DNA of 64,000 nucleotides from Liopterus haemorrhoidalis (lineage: Eukaryota; Arthropoda; Insecta; Coleoptera; Dytiscidae), in contig OZ020611.1 in the NCBI GenBank assembly GCA_963971575.1, positions 239,964,654 through 240,028,653 on the forward strand. The letters are read 5' to 3'. Below the pieces are notes generated by a model, which saw only the letters and a list, made by a program, of their open reading frames with translations, was not told where the DNA came from and searched no databases. Position numbers and translations under genes: made by a program. Shown one piece after another: positions 24,990 through 36,574 of the stretch; within the stretch, counting starts at the first letter, position 1, and each line of letters opens with the position of its first letter.

Positions 24990-26279
24990 CCAGGTCTACA
25001 AGTATGAAATGCGGATTTTTTTTTTTTTTTTATTTGAAACACATTAAACTCAAAACTACAGTAAAAGTTTATTTATTCAAAGTATGCTTCATTAGAAGTT
25101 ATACATTTTTCCCATCTTTCAGGCAATTTGTGAATACCTCGCCAGTAAAACTCTTCCCCTTTCCCCGCAAACCATTCATCTAGCTATTTTTTCACATTTT
25201 CATATGAACAAAAGTGCTGCTCGGCAAGTGCGTGACTCATCGATGCGAACAAGTGGTAATCTGAAGGGGCCAAGTCTGGTGAGTAAGCGGCATGAGGTAG
25301 CACTTCCCACTTGAGTGCCTCCAATGTGTTGCAAACTGCTTTTGCCATTATGTGATGGACCGTTATCGTGAAGAAAGATTACCTTGTGCTGTCTTCTTTC
25401 GTATTCTGATCGTTTTATGAGCAGCGAATGGTACAATTCGATCAGTTGTTGTTGGTAGCGTTGGGTATTAACTGTTTCACCAGGTTTTAACAATTCATAA
25501 TAGACCACACCCTTTTGGTCCCACCAAGTACAGAGCATTGTCTTTTTGCCAAAGCGATTCGGTCTTGCAGTTGATGTGGATGGTGAGCCTGGGTTCACCC
25601 ATGATTTTTTGCGTTTGGGATTTTCAAAATAAATCCATTTTTCATCGCCAGTAATGATACTATGCAAAAAAAGACTTTCTTTTGTATCGTGCAAGCAAAA
25701 TTTCACAAGTGTTTTTGCGTTTTTCCATCTGCCTCTCATTCAATGCATGTGGAACCCATCTGCCGACTTTCTGGATCTTACCCATCTCTCGTAGGCGATT
25801 GGAAACAGCTTGTTGACTAACGCCTAACTGCTCGGCTAGTTGTTTTTGTGATTGTTTTGTCCTGTAGCAATGTTTCCAATTTTGTATCTTCACATTTTTT
25901 TGGAGGTTTTCCATGTTCTTTGTCTGTAAGATCAAAGTCACCACTTTTGAAACGCCGAAACCATCGTTCACACGTATCTTGCGATCGAGCATATTCACCA
26001 TAAGCTTCTCGAAGCAGTCGGTATGATTCAGCAGCAGTTTTTTTTTCAAATGAAAACAAAACAGTAGTACTGTCCGCGAATGCTCTTTATGTGGCACAAA
26101 ATTTGACATTTTTAACACAGTAAAACAAAACTATATGATCACTTTTCAAATTATAACCTATACGCATTTGACACTTAATGATAACTTAACAACACGCCAT
26201 ATGTGTTGAAACTTTGAACTATACACTCTGTTTGCGCGGCAGTTTGAAAAAAATCCGCATTTCATACTTGTAGACCTGG
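24990..26279 (-). mobile_element. Mos1-like mariner, copy 1 (1290 bp)
   Basis: Perfect outer TIRs CCAGGTCTACAAGTATGAAA and complement, flanked by TA (24988-24989 and 26280-26281). Full-length layout with one transposase gene on the minus strand. Confidence 0.95.
25080..26109 (-). pseudogene. Mariner transposase, copy 1, frameshifted
   Basis: The start is MSNFVPHKEHSRTVLLFCFH at 26109. Fragments in successive frames cover the whole protein: paired helix-turn-helix region (KQLAEQLGVSQQAVSNRLRE), linker WVPHALNER, TGDEKWIYF with the first catalytic Asp, TARPNRFGKKTMLCTWWDQKG, and HDNGPSH with the second Asp. Frameshifts lie in the poly-A run after FHLKK, after ETLLQ, after RYKRKSF and after GPSHN. 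The third Asp block (YSPDLAPSDYHLF) is present but out of frame. Close to Mos1 (DD34D, mauritiana-type) along its length. Inactive. Confidence 0.92.
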
Positions 26280-26281
26280 TA

Positions 26282-27379
26282 TATAGCAGTACAGCAATCC
26301 CATGAGTGAAAAAAATACGCCTTAAGCATGAATTTCCAACAATATTTTCTCCGACTGTCTGCAATTATAATAAATAAATAAAAATTGATATATACATACA
26401 TTTTTGTCCTTAATTAAAAAACAAAACAAAAAAACTACTGCAAAACTAATATTTGAGATTTTTGGAGTTCACGAATTAACATTAATCGTTTTCAATGAAC
26501 TCTTTAATTCTATTTCGGATTGCACGGATACACCTGCAGTCCTTGGAAATGGTTCTGTCGCCCCCAAGATTTCATGTAAGTCCATGGAGATAGCAGTGTA
26601 GCCCCCGTTAATCGACGTATTATGCTTATGGAAAGTGTGAAAAAATAAACCCTTATTAGACTTTTTTAACGCTTTTTACATTTTTGACAGTCCATAAACA
26701 CGCATTTAATGCACAAATCAAGTTGTAAAAGTACAGCTTTTTAAACATTCGCAGAAAAAATATATATAAATAACTTAATATAACTGTAATAAAGTTAACT
26801 CAAGTATTTTTTATAAAATTCAACGATTATTAAAAAAAAAAATCGATTGTAGATTTTTCGATTTAGTTTTGTACTAAATTTATCTTTTGAATTATAACAC
26901 ATTCGTATATCATCAACTAAGAACTATCCGTGTCGTTGAAGTATCCGTGATATGTTCAGCTTTTTAGATATTTGTTGACGATCAACGGTACGGTTTCGAG
27001 GAAAAAAATCATGATTTTTATCAATAAAAATTAGTCAATACCGTCGAAATAAAATTAAGCCTATGCACTAAAAAAATATCACCCGGATAAGACGGCGGTT
27101 CATTTTCCTCTCTCCGCGTTACCGGAAAAATGAACATACACCAGAAGTTGAATAGAACATACATACCCACTTGTACAGTATAATAGTAGATAAAAATAAA
27201 TATATGCAGATATATTTAGCTAGTTTAATGCAAAAAGTATAAATAAGATTTTAAATTCAGTTTTCCATAATAAAAATTTTTAGGAGCGCCATCCTGTCTG
27301 TCTGTTGCACTGTATTGTTTAATCTAAAAAATCATAAATATTAAGAGATACTATTCGTTCGGATGTCGAGAAAGAACAA
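26282..27379. other. No gene seen
   Basis: AT-rich DNA between a mariner and a THAP element. A short ORF at 26404-26601 shows no motif. Confidence 0.4.
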
Positions 27380-28303
27380 TAGGGGATACGCATAAAATTT
27401 CCTTAAAACTACATTTTTTTGGATATGTTAATGTTAGTTATGTCACCTAACAAAACAAAAATCACATTTTAATTAATATTATAGCCAAATTTTTTAATTA
27501 AAATACTGTAAATTTGAAATAAGCCGACCACGGCGCGAAGGTTGCCGAGTAAATACGACTGAGTATGAAGTCAAACTGCTGGGGTTTGACGTCACAGATA
27601 CAGACTATAACATAATCTTTACGTGTGTATATTGTATTGTTCGAGAGTTTTGTATTTGTTTTTAAACAATTTTTCACGCATTTATTATTAAAATGGCAGA
27701 ATAGCAAATAATAAAAGTAATAAAACAATAATTTATAAAATATATGTACTCACATTAAAATGGTCTTCACAAACATAAAGTTTACTTTTTTCTGAAACAT
27801 CGGTTTTATTTCGCCTCATAGCTTTCAGCCACAAATTTCGCCTTTTCTGTTGTTTTTCGCCATCAGATAATGATATAAATTGTTTTTTTGGATTTCTAAT
27901 TGAACTATTTGTGCACATCGGTACTAAACAATATTTTCGACTATGTTTCGAAGTACTGGGGCCTGGATCTTCCATATTTAATATATTTTAATATAAAATT
28001 TAATTTGGTAAACATGTATAAATTGTTTTTATAGAATTAAACTTTATTTTCATTAAAATCACTCTAACTTTACATAACCTATAAAAGTTATACAAGCAAA
28101 TAAGTTCACGACAGACCCTGTACGCTGTACACTGGGTAGGCTGTACGCAGTACACTTAGTTGGGGAATGACGTCACACGTCGTTTTCGCGCGCAACATAC
28201 ATTTGTTTTTTTTTAAGCCTTCAAATAAAAAAAAAAAAAGCAAAACTGTTTTTTATGTTTATATGCAACACGAGGAATAAAAAAAAATCATGCCTATCCC
28301 CTA
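27380..28303. mobile_element. THAP-bearing TIR element, copy 1
   Basis: Ends TAGGGGATACGCAT and ATGCCTATCCCCTA. Like the two sister copies it is flanked by AA on the left and TT on the right, so the exact edge is uncertain (TA may be the target duplication). The left part keeps TTTTTCACGCATTTATTATT and ATGGCAGA, the start of the second gene, but a stop follows at once. Probably an ISL2EU-like non-autonomous derivative. Confidence 0.78.
27754..27975 (-). CDS. THAP zinc-finger protein, first exon, of a mobile element
   Basis: An intact first exon: MEDPGPSTSKHSRKYCLVPM, then CTNSSIRNPKKQFISLSD, then RRNLWLKAMRR, then KLYVCEDHFN and a donor AAT/GTGAGT at 27753. The C2CH pattern (YC..P.C, then W, then C..HF) is the THAP DNA-binding fold, as in P-element transposase and THAP-domain proteins. 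The next exon is missing because the element is internally deleted, so no whole protein can be made. It lies near the right end and reads inward. Confidence 0.8.
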
Positions 28304-29055
28304 TTGTTTTGTTTCACTCGTTCTAGCCACAGCTGCAGTAGAAGCGCTCCAGCTACAACAATACACATACGTTTATCCTGAAGTCTATCCTGTAGCTTGT
28401 ACACATGATATTTTCACACTGTGAAGAACACTATTATGCATAATGTACTGTAGGAACTTTCGACAGGATACTGCAAAAAGAAATGTTGAAAAGCTTATAG
28501 AACTTAATCTCTGAATATAACAAGCGAAGATAAATATTACGGACATCCGTTGGTTATAAGAAGCTCACAGACCTCTTTGAATTATGCATAGAACTGTGTG
28601 TAATATTTGTTTATCAGTTCTCTGTCGATCAATCGACATGTAAGTATTAAAGTCTCGTGAACTATGGCACGGAGCCACGGCAGTTAATATAATATTTTTA
28701 AAATATTATTATAGTAATTTAAGCCAGTAAAAATTAGTCTTAATTTGTATCCTTAGTTCGGTGACCGGTGTATTTTTGACACAATCATAAAACAAAATAA
28801 AAATCATAATTTTTTATTCTTCAAAAGAGTTTTTGAGTGACGGTGGGACAGCTGTGCCGATACACTGCTGGGGGAATACACATTTATTTATATATAGCAC
28901 AGTAAATAAAAGTAAACAGTGAAAATGCGACTTTTTATTTGTGATGCAGAGTGTCTGAGAGAGTTGGCATGCAGCCAGTTTACAAAACACTGATAGAGAC
29001 TAGTTTGTGACTATTATCATATTATCGCATCGCCTACAGGAGTATGTCGACTGAA
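28304..29055. other. No gene seen between two THAP elements
   Basis: Unique-looking DNA of ordinary composition, with no ORF of note. Confidence 0.45.
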
Positions 29056-29378
29056 TAGGGGATACGCATAAAATTTGTATTTCCTTAAAACTACATTATT
29101 TTGATATGTTAATGTTAGTTATGTCACCTAACAAAACAAAAATCACATTTTAATTAACATTATAGCCAATTTTTTTAATTAAAATATTGTAAATTTGAAA
29201 TATTCCGAGCACGGGGCGAAGGTTGCCGAGTAGAAACGACTGAGTATGACGTCAAACGATAGGGTTTTCACATCACAGATACAGACAGCTACAACATAAT
29301 CTTCACACGTGTGTGTATTGTATTGTTCGAGAGTTTTGTATTTGTTTTTAAACAATTTTTCACGTATTTACTATTAAA

Positions 29379-29452
29379 ATGGCAGATAAAGATTTTGTTA
29401 GGGCTCAGAGTGATAATTTACCCAACATTGATGCATTTATGCACACAACATA
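29379..29452 (+). pseudogene. Start of the second element gene (MADKDFVRAQSDN)
   Basis: MADKDFVRAQSDNLPNIDAF then hits the deletion joint and stops. The same start is longer in copy 3 (58087-57902, minus). From memory, insect proteins beginning this way carry SWIM and YqaJ-nuclease regions; that part is not present here. Confidence 0.6.
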
Positions 29453-29655
29453 AAGTTTACTTTTTTCTGAAATATCGGTTTTATTTCGCCTCATAGTTTT
29501 CAGCCACAAATTTCGCCTTTTCTGTTGTTTTTCGCCATTAGGTAATGATATAAATAGTTTTTTTGGATTTCTAGTTGAACTAATTGTCCACATCGGTACT
29601 GAACAATATTTTCGATAATGTTTCGAAGTACTGGGGCCCTGGATCTTCCATATTT
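29440..29655 (-). pseudogene. THAP first exon, broken
   Basis: Same exon as 27975-27754. An extra G after GATCCAGGG shifts the frame near the start, the second zinc Cys has become Trp (MWTISSTRN), and the CEDHFN end is lost at the deletion joint. Remaining parts: NPKKLFISLPNGEKQQKRR and KTMRRNKTDISEKSKLYV. Confidence 0.75.
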
Positions 29656-30255
29656 TAATATAAAATTTAATTCGGTAAACATGTATAAATTGTTTTTATA
29701 GAATTAAACTTTATTTTAATTAAAATCACTCTCCTTTACATAACCTATAAAAGTTACACAAACAAATAATTCACAACAGACTATGTTCGCTGCATAAACA
29801 ACCGTTCGCTGGATTGGCTAGTAGTCTTATGCGTCAGTTAGAAAGGATTATGACGTCACACGTCGTTTTCGCGCGCTACATACATTTTTGATTTTTTAAA
29901 ACCTTCAAATTAAAAAAAAAAAAATTAAAAACTGTTTTTTATGTTTATATACAACAAGAGGAATATAATAAAAAAATAAAAAAAAATCATGCCTATCCCC
30001 TATTATTAGTTCTATGTGAGAAATGCAATATATACACATGAATAAAAGAAATAAAACAAAGTCAAAGAGCATAGCATGGACTTGATAGAAAAGTCAAATG
30101 GATAAAAATAACAAATATTTACAATTGCTACAATTAAATAAATAATGAAAATAAAAAGACAATAATTAAAGAAGAGTTATTGGGCGGGCGAACTTAATAA
30201 GTGGTGTGCTGTAGCCGACTAACAAGGGTTCACGCCAGCCGCTTAATATATTTTT

Positions 30256-31412
30256 ATGAATTTTGCAAACCGGTTGATAAATAATACTAAACGTTGTGTT
30301 ATTTCCCGTATGTTTAACTTTAAAAAAGCTAATTTTATAAAACTTTATAATTTAATTAGTAATTATGATTGGAGTCAGCTTAAATCATTCGACAATGTTG
30401 ATATTGCAGTTGAATGTTTGTACTCGGCTTTATACAACATTTTTGATAAATGTATCCCTCCTAAACCTAGTTATAACACGACCTTTCCCCCTTGGTTCAC
30501 TCGTCAAATCAGGTTAGATTTAAGTAAGAAAAATCATTTTTACAAAATGCATAAAAAATATCAAAACAATACATTTTTCTTACAAAAATACAAACAATTT
30601 CGTTCCAAACTTAAAACAGATATAAAAATTTCATATAATAACTATATTAAATCCTGTGAATCTTCAATTATATCAGACCCAAAAAACTTTGGACGTTTGT
30701 CAATTCTAAAAAATCAAATTCATCAAACCCCAGCATTATGTCTTTTAATAATGAAAACTTTTCTACTATTCCGAGTATAGCAAATGGATTTGTAAATTTC
30801 TTTCAAAGTGTCTTTTCCTCCGTCTGTTCATCACCTTCCTCTACGTATTCTAATAGCAATACTCTTCTTAAGAATGTCTCTAATACTTTAGTCTCTCTAT
30901 CATATATTTCTACTGATGATATAGAAAACGCTATTAAAAAAACCATGAAAAATAACTTATCATGCGGTCCAGACCTTATCCCAAATTTAATAATCAGAGA
31001 CTGTGCCACACCTTTTTCAGAAGCACTCTTCCACATTTTTATTTTATCTATAAAAACCAGTACTTTTCCTTCTAAATGGAAACTGGGACGTGTCACTCCT
31101 ATACACAAATCTGGTGATAAAAGTCTTATAAAAAACTATAGACCTGTGACCGTTCTCCCAAATTTTAGTAAAATCTTCGAATCCATTATATATAAAAATA
31201 TCTACTTCAATATAAAAAATAAACTATCCTTTTCACAACATGGCTTTATGCAACACAGATCCACATCGAGCAACCTTTGTTATTTCACGCATTACGTTTC
31301 GTCTGCTCTGGATAGAAATAATCAGGTAGACGTTGTATATACCGATTTTGCCAAAGCTTTTGATACAATTGATCCCCAAATTATCATTGAAAAACTTAAA
31401 ATTTTTGGACTG
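30256..31412 (+). pseudogene. LINE ORF2, linker and first half of reverse transcriptase
   Basis: Two overlapping frames cover the pre-RT linker (FPPWFTRQIRLDLSKKNHFY, FRSKLKTDIKISYNNYI) and the RT fingers: SCGPDLIPNLIIRDC, FPSKWKLGRVTPIHKSGDK, NYRPVTVLPNFSKIFE, QHGFMQHRSTSSNL, and motif A VVYTDFAKAFDTIDP. A frameshift lies near 30740. The frame is cut at LKIFGL where the inverted segment begins. Confidence 0.88.
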
Positions 31413-31780
31413 GTAGCGTTATTGTATTGATTGGAAGATTGAGGTTAAGTTTGTTTAAGGTGCACCAATTAGAGATATTTTCCAGGTCGTTTTGAAGAAT
31501 GTGGCAATCATTATTTGAAGAGATAGTGCGGAAAATTTTGAGATCGTCGGCAAAAACTAATCTTTCACTGACTATTACATTATTAATGTCATCAATAAAT
31601 ATTAAAAAAAGAAGAGTGCCTAAATTTGATCCTTGTGGGACTCCGGAAGTGACTTTAAAAGGTGAGGTTGTATGACCACAATAGGAAACAGATAGATTGC
31701 GATCTAGAAGATACGACGACAATAACGCTACTTCATATTTTTTCCACCAAATCTTTAAGTGAGCGTCGTGAGTTAAGCTC
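31413..31780 (-). pseudogene. LINE reverse transcriptase core, inverted piece
   Basis: Minus-strand frame: SSYLLDRNLSVSYCGHTTSP, FKVTSGVPQGSNLGTLLFLI, FIDDINN, then the catalytic box VFADDLKIF and LNKLNLNL. It continues the plus-strand protein almost directly after LKIFGL. The region between LNLNL and the C-terminal tail of the protein is missing. Confidence 0.88.
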
Positions 31781-32240
31781 CACAAACTATCTTAAAAAAT
31801 TAGCATCAAATCTAATTGACGATCCACTTTCCTTTCAACAATTAAATTCCACATCCCATCTTTCCGTACAAGGCATTCCTCACTTTTTTATCTTCCCCAG
31901 GCACATACCAATCTATTCCTCAAATCCCCATTGAACAGGATGTGTTCATATTACGAGCAGAATACAAAAATTGAACTGTTCTAATAATTCTAATAATTCT
32001 AATAATTTTCATATAAAGTTCTATAAATTTATTCATTTTTGTGTATTATGATTTTTTATGTTTAATAGTTTTTAATTTTTAAGTCTTAATATTGTTAATT
32101 ATGTTCCTGTCCAATTTTGGCTATGCTGTTGGGACAGATGTATTAAATAAATAAATAAATAAATAAACTTATTAAAAATTAAACTACACAAAATACAATT
32201 AAGTATTAACATCAAACATATTAATTTTTTTTTAAATATA

Positions 32241-33867
32241 CAGTGTTGTGCCTAACATTTGAAACTGAACCTATATGTTTGAATATTGTTGCCTTTTTTA
32301 AATTAAATTCAATCAGAAATTTTATTTATTATTATTTTTATTATTAATAATTATTCGCAAATAAAATACATAGATAATAATAGATATATTTTTTTTATAA
32401 AAACAATAGAAAAATATAAAATTATTAATAATTAGCATGTGCAAAACGTTTGCAACCTGCATACATATTAAGTAAATTTCATATTAAATAATTAATATTT
32501 TATAGGGAAACATTTACTGTTTATTGACTAAGGCACATCGGCGCGGTATTGATTGAATTAAATTATTAATTATGGTAACTGGAATGGCCTCCCATTGCCT
32601 TTTTGCTTCCTCAAATTAATCGTCTGGGTTTTTTATCTCTGATTGCCTATTCGGCGTTTGACAATCTCCCAAACATTCTCGATGGGGTTGAAGTCTGGGG
32701 ACTGTGCCGGCCACTTAATAACATCAATATTTTACTCTTCGAGCCAATCTTTGACGATCTTGGCCGCATGGTTTGGATCGTTATCATGCTGATACCTCCA
32801 CACAAGTGGCATATTTCAGTCTGCGTACGGAAGCATTGTATTTTGCAAAATATCTCTATAATCCAAAGCATTCATGTTGCCATAAATTCGTCTTAGTGGA
32901 CCTATTCCTTGTGCCGAGAAGCATCCCCAGGCCATAACGTTTCCACCTCCAAATTTAACTGTCCCTTTTGTATATCTCGGATTAAATCTTTCATTTCTAA
33001 GCCTTCTGACATTCGGGTTGCCATCACTTGCAAATTGAATTTTGTTTCATCTAAAAATAATATTGTTCCCCATTTGTGTTGACTCCGGTTTTTGCAAATT
33101 GTAAACGAACTAACCGACTTTTATCTGAAACAAAGTGTTTTTTGCTATTTTGTAGCTGCGTAGATTATTGTCTATCGCCCGTCGCCTTATATTTGATGTA
33201 TTTAAATCTAGTCCTAGGCTGTCTTCGATATCTTTGGAAGATATTTGAGGATTTTTTTAAATTAATTTTAGTATTTCACGGTCCTCCCGTGGCGTTATTT
33301 TACAGGTCGTCCTCCCTTATAGTAAAATTCAACTCTTCCACTCTTCACAACGCTGGAAATTGTAGATTTATGGATCTTATACTTCTCAGAAATTTCTTTC
33401 TGTGTCATGCCGTTCTTGTATTCAAGTAGAATTTTTGATTTTATTTCAGAATTATACTTAACACCTCCCATTTTTTAAATTATTTTAAATACTACCTTCA
33501 TATTTTAAATAAACTTCTATCTTCTGAATGTACCAATCACACTATTTTATTAGTTGTAAAAACAATTAATAAAAACGCGGTAAATCCCGCAAATATTCCG
33601 AATTCGTACAAAAATGCACGACAATACACGTAAACAAACGAATAATGACATGAGTTGCAAATGTTTTGCACAACTAAATTATACCTAATTGTTATGTATT
33701 TTTATCTTTTTTGCCTAAACAATTAATTTTTTGTTTTTGTGGTAAACTAGCCAATAATTATTTATAATAAAAATAATAATAAACAAAAATTCTGATTGAA
33801 TTTAATTAAAAAAAAGCAACAATATTCAAACATATAGGTTCAGTTGCATATGTTTTGCACAGCACTG
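32241..33867 (-). mobile_element. Tc1-like transposon (1627 bp)
   Basis: Long TIRs of roughly 130 bp (outermost CAGTGTTGTGC and CAGTGCTGTGC; inner ACTGAACCTATATGTTTGAA) with TA on both sides. One transposase gene lies on the minus strand. Confidence 0.93.
32600..33471 (-). pseudogene. Tc1-like transposase, broken
   Basis: Start MGGVKYNSEIKSKILLEY at 33471, then GMTQKEISEKYKIHKSTISS (helix-turn-helix). A frameshift follows GRP, after which ITPREDREILKLI resumes. Further pieces: DETKFNLQ with the first Asp, GGNVMAWGCFSAQGIGP, HDNDPNHAAKIV with the second Asp, KWPAQSPDFNPIENVWE with the Glu. The Asp-to-Glu spacing is 34 residues, so DD34E. A TAA stop interrupts WLEE/NID. Inactive. Confidence 0.9.
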
Positions 33868-33916
33868 TATAATACGCTTTTTTAAAATTTCGTATGGCAT
33901 AATACCTAGATGTCAG

Positions 33917-34990
33917 TAGGGATGTTTCGATACTATTGATACGATACTAGTATCGATATTTTTAATTCGATATCGCGATTTTAGTATCGATACTTGTAAA
34001 AACTGGTAGCGCGAGGTACGCAATCGCAATGACGCAGGACATAGTATGCCAAGAAATATGCGTTGAACGGTTTAGAAGTTGCTGGCGTTTGGCGCATTTT
34101 TTTTTTTTTTCTCTACGGTTGAGATTATGTAATATCATTGGTTATTTTTGTATTTTAATTAAAAATGTCACCATCAAGAAGCAAAATGTGGACCTATTTA
34201 ATCAAAATAGACCAAGGAGTTCTCTTGGTGCTTGCAATGAAGAAGAGTGGAGTGTTTGATTCTATTTTAAAGAATAACTCAGACCTATAGGCTTCAGCAA
34301 GAGTTCATTTACACACCAGTTTTGCAAGTGAAAGATCAGAAATCCATTCATAAAATGTTCATTATCTATTATCGTTTTTCTAATTTTCCTAATTCTGCTG
34401 TCCTAGATTTTTACTAACTAAACCTAAGCTAATTACCTAGTTTTTAGCATTAGTAAATACGATCAATTTAGGTAATTAGGTCAAGTTTAGTTAGTATAAA
34501 TCTAGGACAGCAGAATTAGGAAAACGATAATAGATAATAAATATTTGACGAAGGGATTTCCGATCTTTCACTTGCAAAACTGGTGTGTATATGAACTCTT
34601 GCTAGGCTCCATGGCCTCGTCTACCTCTTCTCTTCATGAACGCCTCTTATTTACTAGTTCTTCCATGAACGAATCTTCCTCGCCTACATTGTTTGTAGGT
34701 ATCCAATTTATTGTTACCTAGGTTATTTGTCACTTTTCAGTCGTGTTTACTACTTTAATGCCCATACTAATTTAATCTATTTTTTATTGTAAAACAATTA
34801 GATTGTTAATATAAGAACAAAATGTTTTCTTACGTTTTATAGAAAATATATTCAGTTTTCCTTTCGATACTTGCAAATATATTATATATATATCGATATT
34901 TTTTTTCAATACGATACCGGTCTCGGTAATTTTTATTCGATATTATCGATACCCAAATATTGATACTTTCTCAGTATCGCATATCCCTAG
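33917..34990. mobile_element. hAT-like element with TAGGGATG ends
   Basis: Left TAGGGATGTTTCGATAC and right GTATCGCATATCCCTA are inverted, and ATCGATAC-rich sequence lies inside both ends. No target duplication could be made out. The right end is 7 bases from the next foldback element. No transposase. Confidence 0.65.
34288..34618. repeat. Near-perfect inverted repeat inside the hAT-like element
   Basis: Arms of about 150 bases: CAAGAGTTCATTTACACACC, CAGTTTTGCAAGTGAAAGAT, ATTATCTATTATCGTTTT, AATTCTGCTGTCCTAGATTT and ACTAACTAAACCTAAGCTAA, each matched inverted between 34465 and 34618. The arm sequence also occurs at 42875-42945, so the hairpin was built from the R4 repeat. Confidence 0.85.
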
Positions 34991-35754
34991 CTCTTAGTCC
35001 AGTAACCTAGTACATCATAAGTTGTATCAAGTGGGGGTAGTTAGTTTCGTTTTTTTTTCTTGTATGGGTTGTGCCTGAGATGCAAAATCCAAGTTTTCGA
35101 CCTCGGCAGCCTTCCGGAACACTTTTGAATTTCGCAAAAACTGCTAAATTTTCGCACTCTTTTCGGTTTCTGCCCATTTTGACCATAAAGGAGCATGTTT
35201 TCGACAAACACCATTCTATGCATTTTTAAACTAGATTAAATTTTCTACAATTTGAGACCAAAATGGGCTCGGTAGTCTTAATAGTTTCCGAGATACAGCT
35301 TTTCAAAGTTTGAAATAATCTCCAAACTTGAAAATTGTATGCTATATCATGCTCATGGGCACTGTTTATTTTCAGAAGTGAAAACTACTCCTTATTGTCA
35401 AAAATTATAAAATAACATTGCAAAACCTTATATTGCTGCCGAAAATACTGGTTATGTAGAAGTTTCGAAAAAAAAAATTATTGGTTTTTTAAACATAGCT
35501 CCTTCATTTTTAGTGATAGAAAGTTTTTTCAAAAACGATTTTGTAGGACTTTTCAAGAGCTATAAGACTATATAAATTAAATTCCTTAAGATCCCTTAGT
35601 TTTTAACTGGGGTGAGTTTGAAGGGCTCGAATAAGGTGGTGTTCGCTTGTAAATAGAGGTTTTAACCGGCTATATCTCGCCAAATATTCACTGTACAGAA
35701 AATATATGCACAGCGAAATTTAAGTCATTAAAAAAGCTACAATTTAGTGCTCTA

Positions 35755-36024
35755 TCATTTTTTTCGTATCTCCAGTAATTTCGGAGATATTTTGAAGAAA
35801 AGGGTGAAAAATACGAAATCGCAAAAAATCGTTTTTTCTTTAAACTCCAATTTTTCTAAAATTAGGCATTTTAAATTGGTCAAACTTCTTGGGTGTACTG
35901 AAAATACATATATGAAGAGAACCACAGAAGGGTGAGGATCAATTTTAATTAGGGGGGTAAATAGGGGGTTGTTTTCACTGATTTTTTCGTAGAAAAAAGT
36001 AGGTACCGACCTTATTTTGATCAT
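35755..36024 (-). CDS. Conserved 89-codon frame in FB, unknown
   Basis: Starts MIKIRSVPTFFYEKISENNP and contains IDPHPSVVLFIYVFSVHPRS and KTIFCDFVFFTLFFKIS. The other FB copy keeps the same frame at 46636-46902 with few changes. No family recognised, no signal peptide, many Phe. Conservation may reflect only recent common origin. Confidence 0.25.
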   Translation of the reverse strand: MIKIRSVPTFFYEKISENNPLFTPLIKIDPHPSVVLFIYVFSVHPRSLTNLKCLILEKLEFKEKTIFCDFVFFTLFFKISPKLLEIRKK

Positions 36025-36538
36025 AAGTCGCTTAATTTTTATACTAGAGACTTAATTTTTTTTTGTTGGAAAGGTCTAATCAAATACTTTAAAAAAGATT
36101 CAATGAGTTTTCTTCGAAAAATGCAAATTTTTCCTGTTATTTGACTTTGAATCTTTCAAATTATGCATTTAGCGAAAAAAAGTTAACTATTAACATGCCG
36201 TATCTCGGTTCGTATTGGTCGTAGAAAAATAATAAAAAAAGGATTTTGTTTGTTTTTTTAAAGGCTACAATTTTGCTTTCTGCAGTTTTTTTGATAAAAT
36301 GCATATTTTTCGAGTTATTCGCAAAAAACTTTTTAAAAACATCGATTTTTTCGTCGAAAAACTGTTACACTCGTATTGTAGTTGAAAGTTACCATTATTT
36401 ATAATAATTAATTCTTACCCACATGCTATAGATACCATTACTTCTATTTATTAATGCTTACCAACTTTCATGTGCGGTGTATTTATATTATGACAAGGTT
36501 TTACCTTGGGACATTGAATATATAATTTTTCATTTCAG

Positions 36539-36574
36539 GCGATTGAGGACGATGAAGAAAACGTTGAACAGTGA
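36539..36574 (+). CDS. Possible terminal exon inside FB
   Basis: ATTTTTCATTTCAG is followed by GCGATTGAGGACGATGAAG and so on, coding AIEDDEENVEQ and stop, with AATAAATG 58 bases later. This looks like the last exon of a gene with a very acidic C-terminus. The sister copy lacks this region. It may be the tail of the parent transposase gene; no other exon is recognised. Confidence 0.3.
   Translation, partial: AIEDDEENVEQ

Larger units (their letters stand above)
29056..30002. mobile_element. THAP-bearing TIR element, copy 2
   Basis: Same ends as copy 1 (TAGGGGATACGCAT, ATGCCTATCCCCTA). It carries the start of one gene reading inward from the left (29379) and the THAP gene start reading inward from the right (29655), joined by an internal deletion near 29440. 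Confidence 0.8.
30250..32166 (+). mobile_element. Jockey-like LINE with an inverted internal segment
   Basis: The 5' portion (30256-31412) and the 3' end (31732-32166, with a (TAAA)n tail) are plus-strand. The segment 31413-31731 is inverted and encodes the reverse transcriptase core on the minus strand. The 5' end, including the endonuclease, is truncated. Confidence 0.85.

Noticed and set aside
35007..35223. Minus-strand ORFs repeated at 46152-46397
   Set aside because: They lie in the terminal inverted repeats of FB and differ in frame and length between arms, so they are not genes.
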